Assembly: GCA_025924755.1 (NCBI GenBank)
Contig: JAICHT010000031.1
Coordinates: 1 to 18,318 of the forward strand
Length of the DNA: 18,318 nt
Reading direction: 5' to 3'
DNA from: Chitinophagaceae bacterium
GTDB taxonomy: Bacteria; Bacteroidota; Bacteroidia; Chitinophagales; Chitinophagaceae
Shown: piece after piece, positions 1 through 6,312 of the stretch
Layout of the letters: each line of letters starts with the position of its first letter
Numbering within the stretch: position 1 is the first letter of the stretch
The notes under the pieces: generated by a model
Databases searched by the model: none
Seen by the model: the letters and a program-made list of their open reading frames with translations, nothing else
What the model was told of the DNA's origin: nothing
Made by a program: the position numbers and the translations under genes

Positions 1-44
1 ATATGGATAAAAATAGCATCTCTATCAATCCTTAAAAACTTTTA

Positions 45-52
45 TTATTTTG
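45..52 (+). promoter_or_regulatory. weak -7-like box before the DUF4190-type gene
   Basis: TTATTTTG matches the Bacteroidota -7 consensus TAnnTTTG at seven of eight positions (T instead of A at the second). It ends 17 bases before the ATG at 70, a distance like that of the exact boxes elsewhere in the window. No TTG is visible at the -33 position. Nothing else was recognised in bases 1-69. Weak call. Confidence 0.25.
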
Positions 53-69
53 AGCGCAAACTAACCTCC

Positions 70-564
70 ATGAAATTACTTTTACCAGTGATACTGCTTA
101 TTGTCTGCTTTACGTTTTCTGCAGTACCAGTAGCAGCGGCCTCTAGTCCTTCTCAATGTGCCCACTTTCCCAAAGTAATAAACAATCCGGCCAGCCCGTT
201 TATACATCCTCCATATTCTACTGCCCGCCATTTATCTATTATCCAAAAAATAAAATTGAAAGTAGCAAGTTATGCGCTTATTCATAGTAAGAACGCAAGG
301 GATACCCAGTTAACAGCAAAGCAGGCCAGGCAGGCTAAATGGTCGCTGATATTAGGCATAGGCAGTTTTGTGTTGCTGCTGATTCCTTTTATTGGTCTTT
401 TGTCTTTTCCTGCGGCTATTGCAGGATTGGTATTAGGTATTAAATCGTTAAAAGGAAACTCCAACACAAAAGGATTGATTGGCGTTATTACCAGTGCGGT
501 TGTCTTACTTTTGCTCATAATTGGTGTAATAGCATTGGCCCTTTTCTTTGCAAGTGGCTGGTAA
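70..564 (+). CDS. DUF4190-type small membrane protein with signal peptide
   Basis: A 164-aa protein of unknown function. Residues 1-24 look like a cleavable signal peptide (KLLLPVILLIVCF core, then an Ala-rich stretch). A soluble segment of about 65 residues follows. The C-terminal half carries two hydrophobic blocks: residues 91-125, with Gly/Leu/Ile-rich turns and GLVLGIKSLKG at the end, and residues 136-162. This block order, with a short charged Gly/Lys loop between, is what I know from DUF4190 proteins, which are small bacterial membrane proteins without a known activity. The positive KQARQAK just before the first block fits a cytoplasmic edge. No catalytic residues are evident. The next gene starts 11 bases after the stop, so the two are probably co-transcribed. 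The start is the first ATG and gives a full signal peptide. The gene is real with good confidence; the family is moderately sure. Confidence 0.75.
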   Translation: MKLLLPVILLIVCFTFSAVPVAAASSPSQCAHFPKVINNPASPFIHPPYSTARHLSIIQKIKLKVASYALIHSKNARDTQLTAKQARQAKWSLILGIGSFVLLLIPFIGLLSFPAAIAGLVLGIKSLKGNSNTKGLIGVITSAVVLLLLIIGVIALALFFASGW

Positions 565-575
565 TACTATATTTT

Positions 576-1355
576 ATGCATATAAAGACAATGGCCGAAT
601 TTTTAGCGGAAGGAAGAGAACCGGAAGTGCTTTTTTGGGTAGGCTGTTCTGGCTCTTTTGACCAAAGAGCGCAGCGCATTACAAAAGCGTTTGCCCTCAT
701 ATTAAGTAAGATGGAAATTGATTTTGCCATATTAGGCAATGAAGAAATGTGCACCGGCGACCCGGCACGACGGTCAGGCAATGAGTTTTTATTTCAGATG
801 ATGGCCTATCAAAATATTCAGACCCTTAATAATTATGGTATTAAAAAAATCGTAACAGCTTGCCCGCATTGTTTTAATATTTTGAAAAACGAATATCCGG
901 AGCTGGGTGGCACTTACGAAGTAATTCATCATAGTACTTTTTTGCAAACTTTAATTAATGAAGGCAGGCTTAAATTATCGGATGCGGACACTTTTAAAGG
1001 CAAACGCATAACCTACCATGATAGTTGTTATTTGGGCAGGGCCAACGGCATATATGAAGCGCCCCGCAAAGTATTGGAAGCGCTGGATATAGAGTTGGTG
1101 GAAATGAAACGTTGCGGCAAAAACGGTTTTTGCTGCGGGGCTGGTGGTGCTCAAATGTTTAAAGAGGAAGAGCGGGGAAACACCCGTGTAAACTGGGACA
1201 GGGCCAATGAAGCCATAAGCACCGGCTCGCAGGTAATAGCCGCCGCCTGCCCGTTTTGTAATACCATGCTTACAGATGGTGTAAAAGCTGCCGAGAAAGA
1301 AAGTGATGTGCAGGTGCTGGATATAGCCGAACTGGTAGCAGCCTCATTGAAATGA
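576..1355 (+). CDS. CCG-domain (Fe-S)-binding protein, HdrB/GlpC/LutA-like
   Basis: A 259-aa protein with two Cys-rich CCG modules (old name DUF224), as in heterodisulfide reductase subunit HdrB, GlpC and LutA/LldE. Module 1: C24 (WVGCSGS), C59 (MCTGDPARR, with CT in place of the CC pair), C96 and C99 (ACPHC). Module 2: C151 (HDSCYLGR), C186-C187 (FCCGAGGAQ), C225 and C228 (ACPFC). In HdrB such modules bind non-cubane 4Fe-4S clusters and handle disulfide or electron-transfer chemistry; the substrate here is unknown. In relatives I recall, a larger 4Fe-4S HdrC-like partner is encoded just upstream; here that place holds the DUF4190-type gene, so the partner, if present, lies outside the window. 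An alternative start is M6 (position 591), but homologs as I remember them keep the short MxxxTMAEF start. The stop codon lies within the first bases of the inverted-repeat element that follows. Family certain, role uncertain. Confidence 0.9.
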   Translation: MHIKTMAEFLAEGREPEVLFWVGCSGSFDQRAQRITKAFALILSKMEIDFAILGNEEMCTGDPARRSGNEFLFQMMAYQNIQTLNNYGIKKIVTACPHCFNILKNEYPELGGTYEVIHHSTFLQTLINEGRLKLSDADTFKGKRITYHDSCYLGRANGIYEAPRKVLEALDIELVEMKRCGKNGFCCGAGGAQMFKEEERGNTRVNWDRANEAISTGSQVIAAACPFCNTMLTDGVKAAEKESDVQVLDIAELVAASLK

Positions 1356-1525
1356 TGAGTGCTGATTTATGAGTGCTGGATGACAGATTATTTAAAATAG
1401 TTAATTCGCATAAATTAATTGGATGTTATTATAATTGCTACGATTCGTTAGGGGACTCTTCAATAACTAAACCCATCAACATTTAAACTCTGTCTCACAT
1501 CCATCACTCTTAAATCATCATTCAT
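1355..1525. repeat. 171-bp element bounded by about 35-bp imperfect inverted repeats
   Basis: The left arm is 1355-1387 and the right arm 1489-1525. Reading the right arm on the minus strand, 29 of 33 positions match the left arm, with one 4-base insertion (TGAG, 1494-1497 region) near its inner end. Each arm also contains an internal degenerate direct repeat with a 14-base period: ATGAGTGCTG occurs at 1355-1364 and exactly again at 1369-1378. The 101 bases between the arms are AT-rich, carry no ORF and show no good secondary symmetry. It fills most of the 193-base gap between the CCG protein gene and the next gene. It could be a MITE-like or REP-like dispersed element, or a long mRNA hairpin. 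No target-site duplication could be shown. Confidence 0.7.
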
Positions 1526-1536
1526 AATTCCCTTCT

Positions 1537-1544
1537 TACCTTTG
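1537..1544 (+). promoter_or_regulatory. -7 promoter element directly before the GCS-DSS gene
   Basis: TACCTTTG is an exact match to Bacteroidota TAnnTTTG. Only four bases (CCAA) separate it from the ATG at 1549, so transcription would begin at or within a base or two of the start codon, giving a leaderless mRNA. No TTG is seen 17-23 bases upstream; the right arm of the inverted-repeat element occupies that place. Confidence 0.6.
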
Positions 1545-1548
1545 CCAA

Positions 1549-2064
1549 ATGAATCTGGAATTTCAACATCTTCTACCGCAAGAGTTCTCCCCTAACAGCC
1601 GGGTATGGATTTATCAAAGCAGTCGCTTATTTTCTTTAAGTGAAGCTTTGGAAGTGGAGGATAGCCTGCAACAATTTGTAACCCAATGGGCTTCTCATGG
1701 TAGTGATGTACAAGCATATGGCAATTTGTTTTTTGGACAATTTGTAATACTGATGGCCGATGAAAGCACCACCGCTGTAAGCGGCTGCAGTACCGATAGT
1801 TCGGTACGGTTTATAAAAAACCTGGGGGAACAATATAGTGTTGATTTCTTTAACCGGATTAACCTTGCTTTTGTATTAAAAGACAAAATACAAACCCTGC
1901 CTTTTTCACAACTGACATATGCCTTGCAAAATAACTTTATCACTACTGATACACTTTTTTTTGACAATACGGTACCAACCAAAGAACAGTTAGAGCAAAA
2001 GTGGATTATACCTATCAAAGATTCCTGGCTGGCCCAAAAGCTTAAGCTACAGCCACAACAGTAA
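1549..2064 (+). CDS. conserved Bacteroidota protein with GCS-x-DSS motif (often misnamed 'ABC transporter ATPase')
   Basis: A 171-aa cytosolic protein without signal peptide or membrane segment. I recognise the family from Bacteroidota genomes by its RVWIYQS start region (residues 18-24), a V-x-Q/K-A middle, and a strongly kept GCSTDSSVRFIKNLGE block (about residues 79-94) followed by DFFNRINLAF. In databases it is often labelled ABC transporter ATPase, but I see no Walker A, signature or Walker B motif, so that label is not supported. Its function is unknown to me. The Cys/Ser/Asp cluster in GCSTDSS is the obvious candidate for an active or binding site (inference). It has its own promoter box four bases before the ATG and is separated from miaB by 130 bases with a second promoter, so it may be a single-gene transcript. 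Length is normal for the family. Confidence 0.85.
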   Translation: MNLEFQHLLPQEFSPNSRVWIYQSSRLFSLSEALEVEDSLQQFVTQWASHGSDVQAYGNLFFGQFVILMADESTTAVSGCSTDSSVRFIKNLGEQYSVDFFNRINLAFVLKDKIQTLPFSQLTYALQNNFITTDTLFFDNTVPTKEQLEQKWIIPIKDSWLAQKLKLQPQQ

Positions 2065-2132
2065 TTTAGCTTTAGATATCCTCCTAAATAGCTTCTGCAC
2101 ACATTCAATATTTTATAAAATAGTATTAAATG

Positions 2133-2145
2133 TGACATCCTGTCA
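2133..2145. promoter_or_regulatory. dyad TGACA-TCC-TGTCA at the -33 region of the miaB promoter
   Basis: A perfect 5-3-5 inverted repeat. Counted from the -7 box at 2166-2173 it covers the place where a -33 TTG would be expected, and no such TTG is present. It could be an activator or repressor site, but half-sites this short occur often by chance. Confidence 0.3.
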
Positions 2146-2165
2146 TTATCAGCTTTTATATTGAT

Positions 2166-2173
2166 TATCTTTG
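2166..2173 (+). promoter_or_regulatory. -7 promoter element of the miaB-secG operon
   Basis: TATCTTTG is an exact TAnnTTTG match ending 21 bases before the miaB ATG, giving a leader of roughly 15-18 bases. The -33 TTG is not evident. It is the only good promoter seen before the five-gene block that ends at the terminator 6675-6702. Confidence 0.65.
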
Positions 2174-2194
2174 CCCCCAATTTTCTAGATTATT

Positions 2195-3613
2195 ATGTTT
2201 GAAGTAGCCAATAAAGTGCATGATGAAACCCGCCAGGGAGAAGCATATTCGCCTTTCATAAATGATACTAATACATACGTTCGAAAATTTTATATTGAAA
2301 GCTACGGCTGTCAAATGAATTTTAGCGATAGTGAAATTGTAGCTTCCATATTAAACACGGAAGGTTTTGGTGCAACCCGGAATTTTGAAGAAGCCGACCT
2401 GATTTTTTTAAATACCTGCTCTATCCGCGAAAAAGCGGAACAAACAGTTCGCAAACGCTTAACGGAGTTTAAGAAATTAAAGCATAAAAATCCTTCTTTA
2501 CTCGTGGGCGTTTTGGGATGTATGGCCGAACGGTTAAAGTCAAAATTCCTGGAAGAAGAAAAACTGGTGGATTTGGTAATTGGGCCAGATGCTTACCGTT
2601 CCTTGCCCGGTTTGATAACAGAGGCAGATAGCGGGCAAAAAGGTGTTAACGTATTATTAAGCCGCGATGAAACGTATTCTGATATAGCACCAGTAAGGTT
2701 AAACAGTAATGGCATCACGGCTTTTGTGAGCATTATGCGGGGTTGCAATAATATGTGTTCATTTTGTGTAGTACCTTTTACGCGTGGCCGCGAACGCAGT
2801 AGGGATGCAGCCAGTATTATAGATGAATGTCAGAATTTATTTAATGCCGGGTATAAAGAAATTACCTTATTAGGACAGAATGTGGATAGTTATTACTATA
2901 CTCCGGAAGACGGCAGTTCTACTATAACCTTTGCCATGTTGCTGGAAATGGCGGCACGGGTTTCACCCGATCTTCGCATCCGGTTTTCTACGTCGCACCC
3001 CAAAGACATTACCGACGATGTATTGTACACTATGGCCAGGTACGAGAATATTTGCAACTATATTCATTTACCGTTGCAAAGTGGCTCTACACGGGTATTG
3101 CAACTGATGAACCGGAATTATACCCAAGAATGGTATATGGCAAAGGTGGACCGTATCCGGGAAATCATCCCCGACTGTGGCATCAGTTCTGATATTATTG
3201 CCGGCTTTTGTACCGAAACAGAACAAGACCACAAAGACACGCTGCAAGTAATGGAGTATAGTACCTATGATATGAGCTATATGTTTTTTTACAGCGAAAG
3301 GCCCGGAACCTTGGCGCAACGTAGGTATAAAGACGACGTACCCGAAGAGGTTAAAAAGCAGCGCTTGCAGGAAATTGTACAATTGCAAAACCGGTTATCA
3401 CAGCAAAGCAACCAACGGGATATTGGCAAAACATTTAAAGTTTTGATTGAAGGCGATTCTAAAAAAAGTAGCCAGGACTGGATGGGAAGAAGCAGCCAGA
3501 ATAAAGTGATCGTGTTTCCAAAGAATGACTACCTTTTTCAACCGGGCAATTACGTTTGTGTAAAAGTTACCAGTTGTACGCAGGCCACATTATTAGGTGA
3601 AATAGTAAATTAA
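2195..3613 (+). CDS. miaB: tRNA-2-methylthio-N6-isopentenyladenosine synthase MiaB
   Basis: A radical-SAM methylthiotransferase that adds the 2-methylthio group to isopentenyladenosine at position 37 of tRNAs reading UNN codons. At 472 aa it has the usual length. The N-terminal UPF0004 domain holds the auxiliary 4Fe-4S ligands C39 (ESYGCQMN), C75 (NTCSIRE) and C109 (LGCMAE). The radical-SAM core holds C184, C188 and C191 in RGCNNMCSFCVVPFTRG. LLGQNVDSY and STSHPKDI follow, and the last 70 residues form a TRAM RNA-binding domain. The YGCQMN and FTRGRERS blocks favour MiaB over RimO or MtaB. The first about 28 residues precede the conserved RKFYIESYGC and are probably a lineage-specific extension. 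It is the first gene of a five-gene operon; the next gene begins five bases after the stop. Confidence 0.97.
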   Translation: MFEVANKVHDETRQGEAYSPFINDTNTYVRKFYIESYGCQMNFSDSEIVASILNTEGFGATRNFEEADLIFLNTCSIREKAEQTVRKRLTEFKKLKHKNPSLLVGVLGCMAERLKSKFLEEEKLVDLVIGPDAYRSLPGLITEADSGQKGVNVLLSRDETYSDIAPVRLNSNGITAFVSIMRGCNNMCSFCVVPFTRGRERSRDAASIIDECQNLFNAGYKEITLLGQNVDSYYYTPEDGSSTITFAMLLEMAARVSPDLRIRFSTSHPKDITDDVLYTMARYENICNYIHLPLQSGSTRVLQLMNRNYTQEWYMAKVDRIREIIPDCGISSDIIAGFCTETEQDHKDTLQVMEYSTYDMSYMFFYSERPGTLAQRRYKDDVPEEVKKQRLQEIVQLQNRLSQQSNQRDIGKTFKVLIEGDSKKSSQDWMGRSSQNKVIVFPKNDYLFQPGNYVCVKVTSCTQATLLGEIVN

Positions 3614-3618
3614 CCAGC

Positions 3619-4857
3619 ATGGATTTACAGAGCATTAAGAACAGGTTCAGTATTATAGGAAGTTCACCGGCACTTAATTATGCATTACAGGTTGCAGCGC
3701 AAGTAGCCAATACCGATTTAACCGTATTGATCGCCGGGGAAAGCGGCGTAGGTAAAGAAGCATTCTCTCATATTATCCATTCATTATCGGCACGCAAGCA
3801 CAACCCTTTTATTGCCGTAAACTGTGGTGCCATACCCGAAGGAACGATAGATTCTGAATTGTTCGGCCACGAAAAAGGTTCATTTACGGGTGCCGCAGAT
3901 AGCCGTAAAGGTTATTTTGAAACCGTGAACAGCGGTACCATCTTTTTAGATGAAATTGGTGAGTTGCCTTTGGGCACGCAAGCCCGTTTATTAAGAGTTT
4001 TGGAAAGTGGTGAGTTCATCCGTGTCGGTTCATCCAAAGTACAAAAAACAGATGTGCGGGTGATTGCAGCTACCAATAAAGATCTTCTATTATTAGTAGA
4101 TCATAATAAGTTTCGTGAAGATTTATATTACCGGCTAAGCACAGTGCCCATAAGAGTGCCGGCATTAAAAGACCGCAAAGAAGATATACCGCTTCTCTTC
4201 AGAAAATTTGCCGTTGATTTTGCAGAGCGATATAAAACTCCTCCGGTGCAGTTAGAAGAAGATGCAAGAAACCTGTTAATAAACTATCCGTGGCCTGGAA
4301 ATGTACGGGAGTTGAAAAATATTGCAGAACAGATTTCCGTATTATCAACAGAACGTTCCATTTCTGCCCGGGATCTAATGAAATTTTTACCTCAAAACAA
4401 TATGAACAGGCTTCCGGTATTGGCTCACTCCAACGGGCAACCTGGTGCCGAATTTTCGAATGAGCGTGAAATTCTATACAAGCTGTTCTTTGAAATGAAA
4501 AGAGATGTAACGGAGCTGAAGAAACTGTTTTTTGAAGTAACACAAAACCCGGCTCTTCTCGCTCAAAATCCTGGCTTTTTAAACGAATTAAAAGAATCGC
4601 ACAAGCCCGAGGCAGCGCAGCCCTTGTTGGTTGGGCACAATATTCAAAACCCTCCACCTGCCTTGTTGCATCACCACGATGATATACATGAACACGAAGA
4701 AGTAGAGGAAAGCCTGAATATTGTAGATAAAGAAAAGGAACTTATCATAAAAGCTTTAAAAAAACACAAAGGCAAACGTAAAGACGCTTCGCTTGATTTG
4801 GGAATCAGCGAACGAACATTATACCGGAAATTAAAAGAATACAATATTGATGAATAA
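3619..4857 (+). CDS. sigma-54-interacting AAA+ transcriptional activator with Fis-type HTH, no sensor domain
   Basis: A 412-aa bacterial enhancer-binding protein. The AAA+ domain begins almost at once: Walker A GESGVGKE (residues 40-47), the sigma-54 contact loop GSFTGA (87-92, Ser instead of the usual Ala at the second position), Walker B GTIFLDE (106-112), REDLYYRL, and WPGNVREL (225-232). A linker with a His/acid run (H351-E364, HHHDDIHEHEEVEE) leads to a C-terminal Fis-type helix-turn-helix from about residue 370 (RKDASLDLGISERTLYRKL). There is no N-terminal receiver, GAF or PAS domain, so activity must be set by partner proteins, by the linker or by expression level (inference). It lies five bases after miaB, and its stop overlaps the lptE start. 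Target promoters are unknown; a sigma-54-like sequence is seen before csp in this window. Confidence 0.93.
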   Translation: MDLQSIKNRFSIIGSSPALNYALQVAAQVANTDLTVLIAGESGVGKEAFSHIIHSLSARKHNPFIAVNCGAIPEGTIDSELFGHEKGSFTGAADSRKGYFETVNSGTIFLDEIGELPLGTQARLLRVLESGEFIRVGSSKVQKTDVRVIAATNKDLLLLVDHNKFREDLYYRLSTVPIRVPALKDRKEDIPLLFRKFAVDFAERYKTPPVQLEEDARNLLINYPWPGNVRELKNIAEQISVLSTERSISARDLMKFLPQNNMNRLPVLAHSNGQPGAEFSNEREILYKLFFEMKRDVTELKKLFFEVTQNPALLAQNPGFLNELKESHKPEAAQPLLVGHNIQNPPPALLHHHDDIHEHEEVEESLNIVDKEKELIIKALKKHKGKRKDASLDLGISERTLYRKLKEYNIDE

Positions 4858-5428
4858 GCAAGAAAATAAGAACTCAGAATTTAAGATTCAAAACTTCAGC
4901 TTTTTAAAAATGGCGGGAGTTCCGCTTTTTGCGTTTTTAATTTTGAATTTTGCTTTTTCTCCCGGTTGCAAAGTGTACAGGTTTGCCGATGTATCCATAC
5001 CAGACAGTATCAAAACGGTGCGGATCAATTTCATAGGCAACAAAGCACAATATGTCAATCCTCAATTGAGCCCCAACCTTACCGACCGCTTTAAGCAAAA
5101 GGTAGTAAGCCAGACAAGGCTCACCCAAACCAATAAGGATAATGCAGATTATGATATCAGCGGATGGGTATCAAATTATGCGGTGAGCACTTCCGGCATT
5201 AGCACCACCGGCAATAATCAGCGGCAGGCATCTGTGAACCGCCTTACAGTGGGTGTACATATGATATTGAACAACCAGCTAAGCAACCAGGTACAGGAAT
5301 TTGACGTGAGCCGAAGCTTTGAATTTGCCGCTTCGCTTTCTTTACAGGCGGCTGAAGCGCAGCTTCAGGATGAGATGGTACGCAATTTAACGGATGATAT
5401 TTTTAATAGAATATTTTCGAATTGGTAA
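4850..5428 (+). CDS. lptE: LptE-like outer-membrane LPS assembly lipoprotein
   Basis: A 192-aa protein of the Bacteroidota LptE family, which plugs the LptD barrel and takes part in placing LPS in the outer membrane. After a hydrophobic segment (residues 26-36) comes a lipobox-like SPGC with C40 as the expected lipidated Cys, then VYRFADVSIP and YVNPQLSPNLTDRFKQKVVSQTRL. These match the family, as does the C-terminal FDVSRSFEFAASLSLQAAEAQLQ region ending in FNRIFSNW. The ATG at 4850 overlaps the previous stop by eight bases, the mark of translational coupling; a TTG three bases earlier is less likely. An ATG at 4910 would give a shorter, more usual signal peptide, but without positive charges. 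The DNA for residues 10-34 is an imperfect inverted repeat (4878-4894 with 4933-4949). The -3 position of the lipobox is Ser rather than Leu. Confidence 0.85.
   Translation: MNKQENKNSEFKIQNFSFLKMAGVPLFAFLILNFAFSPGCKVYRFADVSIPDSIKTVRINFIGNKAQYVNPQLSPNLTDRFKQKVVSQTRLTQTNKDNADYDISGWVSNYAVSTSGISTTGNNQRQASVNRLTVGVHMILNNQLSNQVQEFDVSRSFEFAASLSLQAAEAQLQDEMVRNLTDDIFNRIFSNW
4878..4949. repeat. imperfect inverted repeat inside the lptE signal region
   Basis: The arms are 4878-4894 and 4933-4949. Read in opposite orientation they agree at 14 of 17 positions (AATTTAAGATTCAAAAC against AATTCAAAATTAAAAAC). The arms encode EFKIQNF and FLILNF in the LptE pre-region. Confidence 0.6.
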
Positions 5429-5447
5429 GTTTGGTTAATTTGCTTTC

Positions 5448-6311
5448 ATGAATGAGGATTTGGACATTTTAACGCAACCCTTCTTGCAAAAAACAATCAG
5501 CGAGTGTACTGTTCCTGAAATAAAAGGCATCACCCAGGCCTATCCTTATTTTGCGCCTGCCCAACTGGCTTTGCTAAAAAAGCTAAAGAAGGAAGCGTTG
5601 CCCGAATATGATATACAATTGCAAAAGGCCGTGCTGTATTATTACAACCCGTTGCAATTTGAAGCCTTTATTCATTCAGAAAAATTTACTACTTCTTTTG
5701 ATTTTGATACGGATATTATTGAAAACGTGACCCCTCATGATGAAGAAAGGGTGAAAGCTGCGGAAGAAGGAGTACTGGGAATAGAAGAGCAAAGTATTAT
5801 AAATTTCCCTGAAAAAGAGAAAAATTCAGAAGCCATTTTACCGCCTCCGGTTGAAAGGAACGAAATCTCACATATAAACGAGCCGGAATATTTGCAGGCA
5901 TCTTCCCAAGAGGATGAAGTACCAAAAACAGATGCACCACCAGCATTTGAGCCCTATCATACGGTAGATTATTTTGCTTCGCAGGGAATAAAACTTTCGC
6001 AGGAAGAAGTGCCTACTGACCGTATTGGAAAACAATTAAAAAGTTTTACAGCATGGCTTAAAACCATGAAGAAACTGCCGGCTTCTGAACTTACCAAAGA
6101 CCTGGACCCCGGATCGGAAAATAAAGTGATGGATATGGCCGCTCATTCTATTGAAAGTGCCTCTGTGGTTACGGAAGCTATGGCAGAAGTTTGGTTAAAA
6201 CAGGGGAATACTGAAAAAGCAATTGAAGTTTATAACAAATTAAGTTTGCAAAATCCCTCTAAAAAGGCTTATTTTGCAGCCAAAATTGATCATTTAAAGA
6301 AAGCGTCTTAA
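5448..6311 (+). CDS. conserved hypothetical protein with C-terminal TPR-like segment
   Basis: A 287-aa protein, function unknown to me. The N-terminus (residues 1-65) has ITQAYPYFAPAQLALLKKL and a Tyr-rich helical stretch; the YPYF-x-x-A/AQLLLAKKL pattern recurs in Bacteroidota hypothetical proteins. Residues about 85-160 are acidic, Glu/Pro-rich and probably disordered. The C-terminal part has a kept FTAWLKTMKKLP block (about 200-211), followed by a pair of helices (AEVWLKQGNTEKAIEVYNKL and the stretch after it) that reads as one tetratricopeptide-like hairpin, with PSKKAYFAAKI behind it. There is no signal peptide or membrane segment, so it is probably cytosolic and acts through protein contacts (inference). 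It starts 19 bases after lptE and ends one base before secG, so it is firmly inside the operon. Its fixed place between lptE and secG hints at an envelope or secretion role, which is unproven. Confidence 0.8.
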   Translation: MNEDLDILTQPFLQKTISECTVPEIKGITQAYPYFAPAQLALLKKLKKEALPEYDIQLQKAVLYYYNPLQFEAFIHSEKFTTSFDFDTDIIENVTPHDEERVKAAEEGVLGIEEQSIINFPEKEKNSEAILPPPVERNEISHINEPEYLQASSQEDEVPKTDAPPAFEPYHTVDYFASQGIKLSQEEVPTDRIGKQLKSFTAWLKTMKKLPASELTKDLDPGSENKVMDMAAHSIESASVVTEAMAEVWLKQGNTEKAIEVYNKLSLQNPSKKAYFAAKIDHLKKAS

Positions 6312-6312
6312 T

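Noticed and set aside
1695..2180. 161-codon open frame on the minus strand
   Set aside because: It runs antisense across the GCS-DSS protein gene, with Cys/Ser-rich composition and no recognisable domain; it is a shadow of the plus-strand gene.
4199..4657. 152-codon open frame on the minus strand
   Set aside because: It lies wholly antisense to the AAA+ activator, whose frame has clear conserved motifs.
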